Made by a program: the position numbers and the translations under genes | The notes under the pieces: model-generated | The model's database searches: none | What the model was told of the DNA's origin: nothing | What the model saw: only the letters and a program-made list of their open reading frames with translations | Part shown: piece by piece, positions 10,054 through 19,498 of the stretch | Numbering within the stretch: position 1 is the first letter of the stretch | How the letters are laid out: each line of letters starts with the position of its first letter | DNA from: Sulfurimonas sp. | GTDB lineage: Bacteria > Campylobacterota > Campylobacteria > Campylobacterales > Sulfurimonadaceae | Length of the DNA: 38,645 nucleotides | Assembly: GCF_027056685.1 (NCBI RefSeq) | Contig: NZ_JALUKE010000058.1 | Coordinates: forward strand, 1 to 38,645 | Direction of reading: 5' to 3'

Positions 10054-10849
10054 AGTACTTTTTATCTTCTTTTATTCTCTCTTGTCTTGCTTTATTCATA
10101 TAAAAAGGCTTTTCAAGTTCAGTTGGAGTTTTTCCCATTCTATCCCATCTTATTTCCCAATTTTTGTCAATAGAAAAGTAGATAAACCAAGGTGTTCCTT
10201 CTATGTTTTCATAAGGTACTGGACCCCAAAAACGGCTGTCATTTGAGTGGTCACGATTGTCACCCATCATAAAGTAGTGTTTTTTGGGAACTTTTATAGG
10301 ATCAAAAAAGAAGATAGGCATAGGATTTCGTCCATCTTCTATGATTTTTGGATCATGATGAATACCAGGATGTTTCTTCATATATGGGTTTTTTACCCAG
10401 AGTTCATTATTATAAGTTTCTGTTTTATAGTTTTTATAGTGTTTTTTTATCCATGCATCACCTTCTCTAAAGTGAATATAAAGGTTTTTATTTGCCACAA
10501 AAAGTTCATCTCCAGGGAGTGCAACACAGCGTTTTACAAAGTGTTCTTTAATATTTCCTGGATATCTGAAAATAACAATATCACCGCGTTTAGGAGTATC
10601 TCCATCAACAAGTTTTAAGCTTTTTGTCCATGGAAAAAGTGGAACTTCCAAAAATGGAATGTATGGCATAGGAATACCATAAGCGAATTTTTTAGCAAAA
10701 AGATGGTCGCCTATAAGGAGAGAGTCTTTCATACTTCCACTGGGGATTCTGAAGGCTTGTGCAACAAAAAAGATGACAAAAAGAACTATGACAATAGTCC
10801 CCGTCCATGAGTTAGAAAATTTATATGCTTTATGTAAAAAATTTTTCAT
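10040..10849 (-). CDS. lepB: signal peptidase I
   Basis: 'FRIPSGSMKDSLLIGDHLFAKKFAYG', 'KRCVALPGDEL', 'FMMGDNRDHSNDSRFWGPV'. Confidence 0.96.
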   Translation of the reverse strand: MKNFLHKAYKFSNSWTGTIVIVLFVIFFVAQAFRIPSGSMKDSLLIGDHLFAKKFAYGIPMPYIPFLEVPLFPWTKSLKLVDGDTPKRGDIVIFRYPGNIKEHFVKRCVALPGDELFVANKNLYIHFREGDAWIKKHYKNYKTETYNNELWVKNPYMKKHPGIHHDPKIIEDGRNPMPIFFFDPIKVPKKHYFMMGDNRDHSNDSRFWGPVPYENIEGTPWFIYFSIDKNWEIRWDRMGKTPTELEKPFYMNKARQERIKEDKKYYGIT

Positions 10850-10853
10850 ATAT

Positions 10854-11717
10854 TTAAACTTCTGTTTTTTTAGTTGCGTTTAGTTTTGCAGCTTTTAGTG
10901 TGTTACTCATAAGCATGGCAATTGTCATCGGTCCTACACCACCGGGAACAGGTGTAATATATGAACATTTTTTACTTACATTTTCAAAGTCAACATCTCC
11001 GACCAGTTTTCCATTTTCGGCTCTGTTAATACCAATATCTACAATAATAGCACCATCTTTAATCATATCTTCTTTTATAAGATTAATTACACCTACACCT
11101 ACTAAAACGATGTCTGCGTTTAAAGTATGCTTTTTCAAGTCATCTGTAAATATATGACAAATTTCTACTGTTGCATCTGCGTTTAGCAGTAGTGAAGCCA
11201 TCGGTTTTCCTACTATATTTGAAGCTCCAACGACACAACAGTTTTTTCCTTTTACATCTATATTATATTCAGCTAACATCTCCATAACACCAAGTGGAGT
11301 ACATGGCACAAAACCATCAAGGTTAGTTACTAAACGCCCCACATTGTATGGGTGAAAACCATCTACATCTTTTGCGGGATCAACAAGTTCTAAAATTTTT
11401 GTTGTATCTATATGTGAAGGAAGTGGTAGTTGTATTAAAATACCATCAATATTAGGATTTTGATTCATCATAACAATAGTATTTTCAATAGCCTCCTGAG
11501 AAATATCTTCTGGCATCTCATGTGAGACTGAATAAAACCCCATTCTATCACACGCTTTTTTCTTCATACTGACATACGCAGCACTTGCTGGGTCTTGTCC
11601 TACTAAAATAACAGCTAAACCAGGTGTCACATCAGCTTCATTTTTAAGTTCTATGACCTCTTTTACAACATTGTCTTCAATCTTTTTTGCAAGTTTTTTA
11701 CCGTCAAGAATCTGCAT
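10854..11717 (-). CDS. folD: methylenetetrahydrofolate dehydrogenase/cyclohydrolase
   Basis: 'VILVGQDPASAAYVSMKKKAC', 'QLPLPSHID', 'KDVDGFHPYNVGRL', 'PVPGGVGPMTIAMLM'. Confidence 0.97.
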   Translation of the reverse strand: MQILDGKKLAKKIEDNVVKEVIELKNEADVTPGLAVILVGQDPASAAYVSMKKKACDRMGFYSVSHEMPEDISQEAIENTIVMMNQNPNIDGILIQLPLPSHIDTTKILELVDPAKDVDGFHPYNVGRLVTNLDGFVPCTPLGVMEMLAEYNIDVKGKNCCVVGASNIVGKPMASLLLNADATVEICHIFTDDLKKHTLNADIVLVGVGVINLIKEDMIKDGAIIVDIGINRAENGKLVGDVDFENVSKKCSYITPVPGGVGPMTIAMLMSNTLKAAKLNATKKTEV

Positions 11718-11768
11718 TTAAACCTCATAAATTATTTTTTTGATATTATACTCTTTTAAAATAAATTA

Positions 11769-11794
11769 ATACCAATTCCAATTAGAATTGGTAT
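11769..11794. repeat. 10-bp perfect inverted repeat ATACCAATTC-caatta-GAATTGGTAT in a divergent intergenic region
   Basis: Direct inspection; immediately upstream of the cytochrome c start. Confidence 0.6.
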
Positions 11795-11804
11795 AAGGCT
11801 AATA

Positions 11805-12155
11805 ATGAAATTTATATTTTTTTTACTTTCTCCACTTCTTCTTTTTGCTACAAGCGATTTTATTACTCCCATGGAGTATGCATCACAACTCTATAAAAAT
11901 CCAAGAGGAATAGGGTGTCAGAAATGTCATGGAAATAATGGTGAAGGTATGTTAATAGCAAAATATGTGCATAAAAATAGAAAAAAAAGTTTTGTTGCTC
12001 CTAGAATAAATAATGTGCCATTTAAGAAATTTTACAAAATAGTTAATAGTCGCACAAAAGGAATGCCACGATATTTTTTAACAAAACAAGAAGTAGCAGC
12101 ACTCTACTTTTATTTACATCCAAATGATAAGAAAAAGATGAAAAATGTTAAGTGA
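11805..12155 (+). CDS. monoheme c-type cytochrome, periplasmic
   Basis: Signal peptide plus single CxxCH ('GCQKCHGNNGEGM') and 'GMPRYFLTKQEVAALYFYL'. Confidence 0.85.
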   Translation: MKFIFFLLSPLLLFATSDFITPMEYASQLYKNPRGIGCQKCHGNNGEGMLIAKYVHKNRKKSFVAPRINNVPFKKFYKIVNSRTKGMPRYFLTKQEVAALYFYLHPNDKKKMKNVK

Positions 12156-13062
12156 AATAGAAGAAGCCTATAAAAATAGAGATCTTGTAGCACTTGATGC
12201 ACTTGCAAAGCCCACGATGAGAGAGCTAAACAAACGCAGTGATTATCGTTCAGTACTTATGCTCTCATGTAACAACATTAAACACCTATCAAAAATTGCA
12301 TCACTTGAAGCTGATTGTATTATGTTAAACTTAGAGGATGGTGTAAGCAGAGAGGATAAACCATTTGCCCTTGTTCTTGCTGCCATATTTATAGCTAAAA
12401 CACAAAAGAGCAACAAAAAGCTTGTAGTAAGAGTGAACGCACTAGAGGAGGGTGGATATGAGGAGATAACCTATCTTAATCGGTTTATGCCTGATGCTAT
12501 TCGTGTTCCTAAAATTCAAAACAGACAAGAGGTCATTAGTGTTTTAGCACTACTCAATGAGGGAATAGAACTACATCTCTCCATTGAGACTGCTCAAGCA
12601 TGGCATAATCTTCAAACATTGGCAGTAAATAGGCGAGTAACTGCTTTTTATTTAGGCATACTTGATCTGTTTGCAGATATGGGACTTCCTCACTCTTTAA
12701 TCAATTTAGATAATCCTACCATGCACTATATGCTTTCACATTTTTTAGTTACGACAAAAGCTATGAAAGTAAAACCTATCTCTTTTGTTTTTCAAGAGTA
12801 TAAAGATACAAGTACATTTGTAAAATGGCTGGAACTTGAAAAAAGAATGGGCTATGATGCAAAAGGGTGTATCTCTCCAAAACAGGTAAGTTTAGTAAAT
12901 GAGATCTTTATAGATAGAGAAAAAGAGATACAAAGAGCGAAGATAATAGTAAAACTTTTTGAGATGCACAGAGATGAGGGCATTACAGGTTTTGTGGATG
13001 AAGAGTATGGTTTTATTGATGAGCCAATTTATAAAGGTGCATTAAATATTTTAAAAAGATAA
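12145..13062 (+). CDS. HpcH/HpaI aldolase / citrate lyase beta-like (CitE-like) protein
   Basis: 'DCIMLNLEDGVSREDKPFA', 'VVRVNAL', 'IRVPKIQNRQEV', 'GCISPKQVSLVNE'. Confidence 0.85.
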   Translation: MLSEIEEAYKNRDLVALDALAKPTMRELNKRSDYRSVLMLSCNNIKHLSKIASLEADCIMLNLEDGVSREDKPFALVLAAIFIAKTQKSNKKLVVRVNALEEGGYEEITYLNRFMPDAIRVPKIQNRQEVISVLALLNEGIELHLSIETAQAWHNLQTLAVNRRVTAFYLGILDLFADMGLPHSLINLDNPTMHYMLSHFLVTTKAMKVKPISFVFQEYKDTSTFVKWLELEKRMGYDAKGCISPKQVSLVNEIFIDREKEIQRAKIIVKLFEMHRDEGITGFVDEEYGFIDEPIYKGALNILKR

Positions 13063-13088
13063 AATGGAAGAAAAAAAGAGATGAAAAT

Positions 13089-13140
13089 AGAGAACAGAAA
13101 AACTGTTCTCTAGCTATATCAGGCACTTTGTCCTGATATA
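13089..13140. terminator. two tandem hairpins between convergent genes: AGAGAACAG-aaaaa-CTGTTCTCT and TATATCAGG-cactttgt-CCTGATATA
   Basis: Two perfect 9-bp stems read directly; located between 13062 and 13176. Confidence 0.5.
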
Positions 13141-13175
13141 AGTGAAATTTAAAATCGAAAGAAAGAAGAATAAGA

Positions 13176-14435
13176 CTAGAATTTATAGTCTAATTGTACC
13201 CAACCTACTGTTTTGTCATTTGTATAACCTTTAGCATCACCACTCATGTAGTAAGCATATTTTACCAAACCTTTAAGGTTTTTAAAACCTGGAATTGCAT
13301 TTACATATACAGCATCAAATTCAGTACCTAAATCATCTGTTGTACCTGTAGTAGCAGTAACCATATCTGTCTCTGCTTTAAAGTCATGATACACTGCAAG
13401 AACTTTACCAAAACCTTTTGCTTTATATCCAAGGCGAATATTAGCATCTTTTAAACCACCTTCTGGCTTGTTTGCAACATAGAAGACATCTGCCCAACCG
13501 TTGAATTTATGGTTAGTACCAAGAGCTGGATTAAATGTTGTTTTTCCATCTGTTCCATTTGTACCACTAAGTACTTCATAATTCACACCAGCCAAAATAC
13601 CAGAAATATTTGCACCTAAATCTAAGTTATAGTAATTAGCATCAGCTTTAAGATTTTTAGCACCCAATTCCATTGTAGGATCTTTTTGAACTGCATACTC
13701 AGCACGGTAAGATAATTTAGCACCAGCTTTGATTTTACCAGTTAATGCAAGACCATAAGTATCACTATCTATTCCCTGTACACCGACAGCAAGCATATAA
13801 TCATATGCAGTAACTTTTAATGCTGGCATTACAGTATAAGCTGCATGTAACAATACTGAGTTAGAGCCTGTAGTAGGATTTGCTCCAACGCCTTGAAAAC
13901 CATACACATATGCAGCAAGAAGACTTAAGTTTTTCACAGAACTGTTCGCTGCATACACAGTGTCATAAGAACGCTCTACCTGTCTCCAACCAACTGTACC
14001 AATAAAACGCTGGTTGTCAAGATTTACTTGTGAACGACCAACATGCATTGCTGTCTTATCTATTGTATAATCAAGTGAAGCTTCTGAAAGCATAGCAAAA
14101 TTTGGATCTTTAATCACATCATAGTCAGTATGGCTATTTGCTGTACTATTATAATTAGTATATCCAAAGTTATTTACACTTTGAAGACCGATTGTAGCTG
14201 TTAAGTTTTCAACACCTAATAGACCAGCTGATACAACTAAATGAGTACGAGCAGTAAATGCATTTCCCGCATCTTTACCATTATCTTTTACATCAGCAGT
14301 CTCAAATCTTGGACGAATCTCACCTTTTACTTTCACATTATTTAAAATATTGATGCCATCATTCGCACTAGCGCTTACAGATAGACCACCAACCATTAAT
14401 GGCACTGCTGCCATAGATAATAACATTTTTTTCAT
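13176..14435 (-). CDS. outer-membrane porin (OprD/Campylobacterota major porin-like)
   Basis: 419 aa; signal peptide 'MKKMLLSMAAVPLMVGGLSVSASA', beta-barrel-like composition, terminal aromatic 'VGWVQLDYKF'. Confidence 0.8.
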   Translation of the reverse strand: MKKMLLSMAAVPLMVGGLSVSASANDGINILNNVKVKGEIRPRFETADVKDNGKDAGNAFTARTHLVVSAGLLGVENLTATIGLQSVNNFGYTNYNSTANSHTDYDVIKDPNFAMLSEASLDYTIDKTAMHVGRSQVNLDNQRFIGTVGWRQVERSYDTVYAANSSVKNLSLLAAYVYGFQGVGANPTTGSNSVLLHAAYTVMPALKVTAYDYMLAVGVQGIDSDTYGLALTGKIKAGAKLSYRAEYAVQKDPTMELGAKNLKADANYYNLDLGANISGILAGVNYEVLSGTNGTDGKTTFNPALGTNHKFNGWADVFYVANKPEGGLKDANIRLGYKAKGFGKVLAVYHDFKAETDMVTATTGTTDDLGTEFDAVYVNAIPGFKNLKGLVKYAYYMSGDAKGYTNDKTVGWVQLDYKF

Positions 14436-14492
14436 ATTTATCCTTTTTTTATTAAATCAACTAAATTATATCTTAATATAAAAATATAATTA

Positions 14493-14506
14493 TTGATTTA
14501 TATCAA
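14493..14506. promoter_or_regulatory. FNR/CRP-family box TTGATTTATATCAA upstream of the porin
   Basis: Exact match to TTGAT-N4-ATCAA; a TATAAT on the minus strand at 14470-14465 places it near -41.5. Confidence 0.7.
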
Positions 14507-14509
14507 TTT

Positions 14510-14824
14510 TTATGCTTGCTCTTTGGGTTCAACTATCGGAGTAATAGGTTCACCACGCTCTTCTTCTATTTTTTCTCGATGCTCTGCCATTTTTACTCTA
14601 AGTTCATCAATAACCACTTGAGGAACATCTTCATCTTTAAGCCATTTGACTTCATCAATGTGTCCACCATATTCAGCACCCATCGCTTCTATTTTCTTTT
14701 CGTACTCATCCAAATCAAAACAAGATTCTACACGAATATCATCTTCATCAATGGCATCTTCAATTTCAATATACCATTTTCCAGTATCATCTAATTTTAT
14801 TGTAGAAGTAAAAACAACAGCCAT
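14510..14824 (-). CDS. 104-aa acidic hypothetical protein, last gene of the nap cluster
   Basis: ORF abuts napD (shared nt 14824). Confidence 0.7.
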   Translation of the reverse strand: MAVVFTSTIKLDDTGKWYIEIEDAIDEDDIRVESCFDLDEYEKKIEAMGAEYGGHIDEVKWLKDEDVPQVVIDELRVKMAEHREKIEEERGEPITPIVEPKEQA

Positions 14825-15222
14825 TATTTCACCCCTGTAGAGTTACTTAAATCTTTTGCAAATTCTTGAAGTTCAGCATCTCGTTTTTTAAGATCTCCAT
14901 GATAAACAACACTCTCTACATCTACATTTTCAGCATTTAAAACAGTTGGAACAGCATCTGATTCGTTAATGACTTTTATGTTTGCATCAAGTTCATCTTC
15001 AGAGTATGCCATTTGCATATCTGCTGTAATGACATGAGGAATAGCTTCAATGATTTTAAGTTTTCCAATCTCTTCACTAACATCTTCACCTTCAATAGTG
15101 ATAATAATGCGTCCCTTTTCATCATGCATATGATAATCACATGCCTCACAGTTTTTCAAACTCTCTACAACTTCATCTAAAAATTTCGGTACCGTTTGTA
15201 CCACTATACTTGATATATTCAT
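14824..15222 (-). CDS. napD: NapD-like chaperone with C-terminal extension
   Basis: 'MNISSIVVQTVPKFLDEVVESLKNCEACDYHMHDEKGRIIITIEGE...IEAIPHVITADMQMAY'; position in nap cluster. Confidence 0.85.
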   Translation of the reverse strand: MNISSIVVQTVPKFLDEVVESLKNCEACDYHMHDEKGRIIITIEGEDVSEEIGKLKIIEAIPHVITADMQMAYSEDELDANIKVINESDAVPTVLNAENVDVESVVYHGDLKKRDAELQEFAKDLSNSTGVK

Positions 15223-15240
15223 AAAATATTCTCCTTAATT

Positions 15241-15687
15241 TTATTCGTAAATAACTTTTCTAATTTTCTCGCCATTTTCTGCACGCATTTTATCATATAA
15301 TCTTTGGTATTTTAGTTTTGTTTCATAAGATATTGGTGTTCTAAGGGATTTATACTCAACCAATTCTCCTTTTTTATATACACCAGAGACTATTGCCTCC
15401 ACCCAGTAAAAACCTTTGTCCTTACGGAGATTTTTTACTATGCCTATCCACTGTTTTTTAGCTTTTATAGTCTCCCATAAATCTTTAAACGCAGCACTTG
15501 GCATATCGGGATGTCTTACAATATTATGTGATTTTCCAAGGAGCTCATCTTCATGATAGCCACTGATGTCACAAAAAGTCTCATTTGCATAAGTAATCTT
15601 ACCACTTAGGTCTGTTCTTGAGATGATGAGTTCATCCTCTGGCACCTCGGTTTCAACTAAAAATTCACTCTCATTATATTCAATCAT
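15241..15687 (-). CDS. single-domain PAS protein (Aer-like sensor module) inside the nap cluster
   Basis: 'IISRTDLSGKITYANETFCDISGYHEDELLGKSHNIVRHPDMPSAAFKDLW'. Confidence 0.88.
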   Translation of the reverse strand: MIEYNESEFLVETEVPEDELIISRTDLSGKITYANETFCDISGYHEDELLGKSHNIVRHPDMPSAAFKDLWETIKAKKQWIGIVKNLRKDKGFYWVEAIVSGVYKKGELVEYKSLRTPISYETKLKYQRLYDKMRAENGEKIRKVIYE

Positions 15688-15697
15688 TTTTACTCCT

Positions 15698-16651
15698 CTA
15701 TTTTACTTTGTAGTAACCAACATCAGCTGAATTACTATGCACAAAAAACTCTTTTTCATTTATAAAGTATATACCGTTGACTACTGCTTTTGTTGCTTTA
15801 TATTTTCCTAAAGATTCTCTGTCTCTAGTATTAAATAGTTCTATATCATTGTGAATATCACAGCTATACGCTGCTATTTTACCACTTGGACTTAGACCTA
15901 CGCCATAAATGAAAAACTTTGAAGTTTTATAGTATGCACTTGAAGTTTTAAGATTAAAAACTGCTGCACGCCTATCTTGTCCACCTGTGAGTACAATACT
16001 GTTTTTAAAATCAACATCAAAGAGGTTGTCAACATTTTGTCCACTTAATGTTTTAAGAATTTTTCCATTCTTTACATTTATAATATGAACATTGCCACTT
16101 TCATCGCCAACTGCGACTTTAGTGTGTTGATTATTTAAAGCAAAACTTGAGAATTTTGACATAGAAGCCTGTGTATCCCAGTTCATTTTTTTTGTTTGTA
16201 TATTATAAGAGATAATATCATTACTGATAAGCGCTAGTAAAATATTGTTTTTGTCAATAAATTTTGCTTGTATAATATTGAGTTTGTCTTTTTGTGAAAT
16301 TATTTGTTTTAGTTTTTTGTTCTGATAAAAAGAGATTCTGCTGTATCCACCATTATCTTGAGAAAGGATTAACAAAGTGTTATTTAACATATCAATGTCA
16401 AATATTTTAGAGTCAATTTCATCGCCCATAAAATCTTTGATTTTAGAGAGTTCTATAAAAGAGGTCTCTTTTTTTGTTTTTGTACTAAAAACATCTACTT
16501 TCCCAATATCTGTTGCAATATATAAATTGCCTTTATTATAAAGTACATCTGTTGCCAAACCTTTTGGAACTTTATATATATGCAGAGGCTCTATAAGCTT
16601 TTGTGCAAAAAGCGTTGAAAAGAGAAGAAAAAAAACTACTATGTATCGCAT
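15698..16651 (-). CDS. napL: NapL-like WD40/beta-propeller periplasmic protein
   Basis: Signal peptide, propeller-like repeats, location between napF and napD as in Campylobacterota nap operons. Confidence 0.8.
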   Translation of the reverse strand: MRYIVVFFLLFSTLFAQKLIEPLHIYKVPKGLATDVLYNKGNLYIATDIGKVDVFSTKTKKETSFIELSKIKDFMGDEIDSKIFDIDMLNNTLLILSQDNGGYSRISFYQNKKLKQIISQKDKLNIIQAKFIDKNNILLALISNDIISYNIQTKKMNWDTQASMSKFSSFALNNQHTKVAVGDESGNVHIINVKNGKILKTLSGQNVDNLFDVDFKNSIVLTGGQDRRAAVFNLKTSSAYYKTSKFFIYGVGLSPSGKIAAYSCDIHNDIELFNTRDRESLGKYKATKAVVNGIYFINEKEFFVHSNSADVGYYKVK

Positions 16652-17148
16652 GAACTCACCTTTTTAATATCTATGGCATCTGCAGGACATCTGCTTATGC
16701 AAAATCCGCAACTTGTACATTTTTCATTAATTTCAGGCATAAACATTGCCTTAAAATCAATAGCATCTTCATAACAGGGGTCTTTACATGAAAAACACAT
16801 AACTCCCTGCCAACTGTAACATTTATCTTTGTTTATCACAATATCTGCTTCTATTAAACGCTTGTTTTGCACAAGCAATACCTCACTCGGACAAGCAATA
16901 GCACATGCATCACAATAGGTACATCCACGCTGAGAAAAATCTAAATAAGGTGTTTTGTCTTCACCTATTTTTATTATCTGTTCTTGACATAAAGAGACAC
17001 ATTGTCCTTCACAATTTTGACACTCTGTGGCAAAAGCATTAATATCATTATAATATGGAGGTCTTAAAACCACAACTTCTTCTTTTTTCTCTCTTCCTGC
17101 CTCTTTAACAGAGGAAGAAAGAAAGCCAAACAGCTCTCTTCTCTTCAT
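16639..17148 (-). CDS. napF: NapF ferredoxin-type protein
   Basis: Multiple CxxCxxCxxxC clusters ('CTYCDACAIACP', 'CTSCGFCISRCP'). Confidence 0.88.
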   Translation of the reverse strand: MKRRELFGFLSSSVKEAGREKKEEVVVLRPPYYNDINAFATECQNCEGQCVSLCQEQIIKIGEDKTPYLDFSQRGCTYCDACAIACPSEVLLVQNKRLIEADIVINKDKCYSWQGVMCFSCKDPCYEDAIDFKAMFMPEINEKCTSCGFCISRCPADAIDIKKVSSCDT

Positions 17149-17155
17149 TTTTTAA

Positions 17156-17842
17156 CTACTCAGATTTTTGAGTATTAATATCTTTCATCCATTTAGACTG
17201 ATTCCAAGATGATTTATCTGCACCATTTGGAGAAGTGTAAACTGGTTTAAAATGATTTTGATCCACTAAAGTGTTTGTTGCTTGTGGAGCATGACATTGT
17301 GTACAGTTAAATCTACCTGGATACAATTTATTTTCTTTGTGGTTTACTTTAATAGAAACATTTGCCTGCGTTTCAGATGAACCATTCTTAATCACACGAC
17401 CATTTTTTAAAATTTCAGTACCTTCAATTTCAGTTTTTGGTCTAAAGTTTGTAAAGTGTGAAATTGGAATTGGTGTTGCACCCATAGCCGCTGCAACATC
17501 TGGCATATGACATCCAAGACATGCATTGTTGTTTTTTGTAATTGGCAATAATCCCTCTACGCTGTGTGGGATCATTGGTGGAGCATCTTGATATGCACGC
17601 TTAATTTTTTTTGCCGCTCCTGGAGGTGCTGAATGATAAGCAACCGCAGGTGGAACAGCATCGTCATTTAAAAGATCAACATCTTTAATGTATCCCATTC
17701 CCATAGCATTCGTTTTTGCTGTTGGTTTTACTACTACACTTTTTTTAGCTTTTGCTTGTGTTTGTGTATTCATACTACTACAGCCCACCAACAACAGACT
17801 CGCTGTTGCTAAACCTATTGTAATTTTTGTTAAAATTTTCAT
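17156..17842 (-). CDS. napB: NapB diheme cytochrome c subunit
   Basis: Two heme motifs CLGCH and CTQCH; 'AYQDAPPMIPHSVEGLLPIT'; cluster context. Confidence 0.92.
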   Translation of the reverse strand: MKILTKITIGLATASLLLVGCSSMNTQTQAKAKKSVVVKPTAKTNAMGMGYIKDVDLLNDDAVPPAVAYHSAPPGAAKKIKRAYQDAPPMIPHSVEGLLPITKNNNACLGCHMPDVAAAMGATPIPISHFTNFRPKTEIEGTEILKNGRVIKNGSSETQANVSIKVNHKENKLYPGRFNCTQCHAPQATNTLVDQNHFKPVYTSPNGADKSSWNQSKWMKDINTQKSE

Positions 17843-17843
17843 T

Positions 17844-18674
17844 TTACTCTCCCGTTTTCTTATTTTGAATCAAATCTCTTATTGAGAATCTTAAAGCATC
17901 ATCATCACATACTTCTATACATCTTGCACAATTTGTACACTCACCTGAAAGTATAGGAAGTGACTCTTTACCTATCATGTGCAGCACCTGTTTTTCAGGA
18001 CAAACTACTTTACATTTCATACAAAGAGTACAGTTTTCTTCTATGTGATGTACTCTAATAAAACTAAACTTTCCTAGAAGTGAATAAAATCCACCAAGTG
18101 GACAAATATGACCACACCATCCATTTTTTAATACGAACAAATCAAAAAGAAATATCATGCCAATGGCAGCCCAGCCAAATCCCATACCAAAAACAATACC
18201 ACGATGGAGCATTGAAATTGGTGAGACAAACTCAAACGCAGCGATGCCCATAAAAGCAGATACAATCAAACTCAGTCCCAAAATCCAATATCGAGTATTT
18301 CTACTTATTGGACTTTTTGCTAACTGTGCTCTATCTATATCGAAAACTCTTCTTAGGTAATTTGCACTATCTGTTACCATATTTATAGGACAAACCCAAG
18401 AACAAAATGCTCTTCCTCCAATGAGGAAATAAAAAAGTGCAACAACACCAACTCCTATTAGTAAGTCTGATGCTATTACCGCACCAGCCACTACCATCTG
18501 CAACACAGCATAAGGATCACTCATTGGAATTTTTTCAAAAAGTAGAGATGAAGTAAGATTTCCTTCTAAGATCTTCCAACCCCAAGCATTTGCACCAAAA
18601 AAGAGCACTAAAATTCCAATTTGTACAAACCTCCTAAGAATAAGATATCTATAGTTATTCCATATTTTACTCAT
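17844..18674 (-). CDS. napH: NapH membrane ferredoxin-type quinol dehydrogenase subunit
   Basis: Multiple TM segments, 'GGRAFCSWVCPINM', 'GWCGHICPLGGFY', two 4Fe-4S motifs. Confidence 0.93.
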   Translation of the reverse strand: MSKIWNNYRYLILRRFVQIGILVLFFGANAWGWKILEGNLTSSLLFEKIPMSDPYAVLQMVVAGAVIASDLLIGVGVVALFYFLIGGRAFCSWVCPINMVTDSANYLRRVFDIDRAQLAKSPISRNTRYWILGLSLIVSAFMGIAAFEFVSPISMLHRGIVFGMGFGWAAIGMIFLFDLFVLKNGWCGHICPLGGFYSLLGKFSFIRVHHIEENCTLCMKCKVVCPEKQVLHMIGKESLPILSGECTNCARCIEVCDDDALRFSIRDLIQNKKTGE

Positions 18675-19479
18675 CTAATAAGCCTTCTAATCCAGCATTA
18701 AGTTTATCTACTGCTTTTTTCTTACTAACTTGTGTTGTTGTGTGAATCGCATGTGCATCTTTAAGACGCGACTCATCTTTTTTGTCCCATCCTTTAATGT
18801 AATGGCTACCTGCTTTCCCCATAGCCACCTCACGAGGCAGAACAAATATAGCTGGTTTTTCTGTTATACAAGCATGTTCACACATACCACAACCAGTACA
18901 TGCATCTGCATGAACTACTGGTTTTAAATATGCATGTTTTCCAGTTCTTTTGTTTTGATCATACTCTATTGTTATAGCTTGTCCCATAATAGGACATGCT
19001 CTATAACACGCATCACATTGAATACCCCAAAAAGCTACACAGCTATTTTCATCAATGACAGCAAGACCCATCTCAGCACTATTTATATCAAGTTTTCCAT
19101 TTTTTGTGACACTAGCTTCATCTAATGCACCACTTGGACAAACAGGAACACATGGAATATCTTCACACATATAGCATGCTATGTCTCTTGGTGTAAAAAA
19201 TGGCGTTCCTATTGGTTTATGATCACCCGGCTCGGCTAGTTTTAGTGTATCGTAAGGACACGCTTCCACACATAAACCACACTTAATACAAGTCTTTAAA
19301 AAATCTTTTTCTCCTATAGCTGCAGGAGGTCTCAAGATTAATGGAGAGGCTTCTGCCTCATCCAGATAAGCACTCCATAAGAAGCCACCTACCGCTGCAT
19401 ACCCAACACCCTTAGCCATATTTAAAATAAATTTTCTTCTATCACTAACTGGTTGCTTTGCTTTTGAATGGTTACTCAA
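18667..19479 (-). CDS. napG: NapG ferredoxin-type protein
   Basis: Tat-like N-terminus (DRRKFILNMAKG) and four 4Fe-4S clusters. Confidence 0.93.
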   Translation of the reverse strand: MSNHSKAKQPVSDRRKFILNMAKGVGYAAVGGFLWSAYLDEAEASPLILRPPAAIGEKDFLKTCIKCGLCVEACPYDTLKLAEPGDHKPIGTPFFTPRDIACYMCEDIPCVPVCPSGALDEASVTKNGKLDINSAEMGLAVIDENSCVAFWGIQCDACYRACPIMGQAITIEYDQNKRTGKHAYLKPVVHADACTGCGMCEHACITEKPAIFVLPREVAMGKAGSHYIKGWDKKDESRLKDAHAIHTTTQVSKKKAVDKLNAGLEGLLDE

Positions 19480-19498
19480 AATAACACTTCCTCTTTAC

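Noticed and set aside
10584-10592. CCGCGTTTA (also at 32734) as additional motif family members
   Set aside because: They break the CTGC core, and two near-matches are not enough to show they belong to the same functional motif; not counted.
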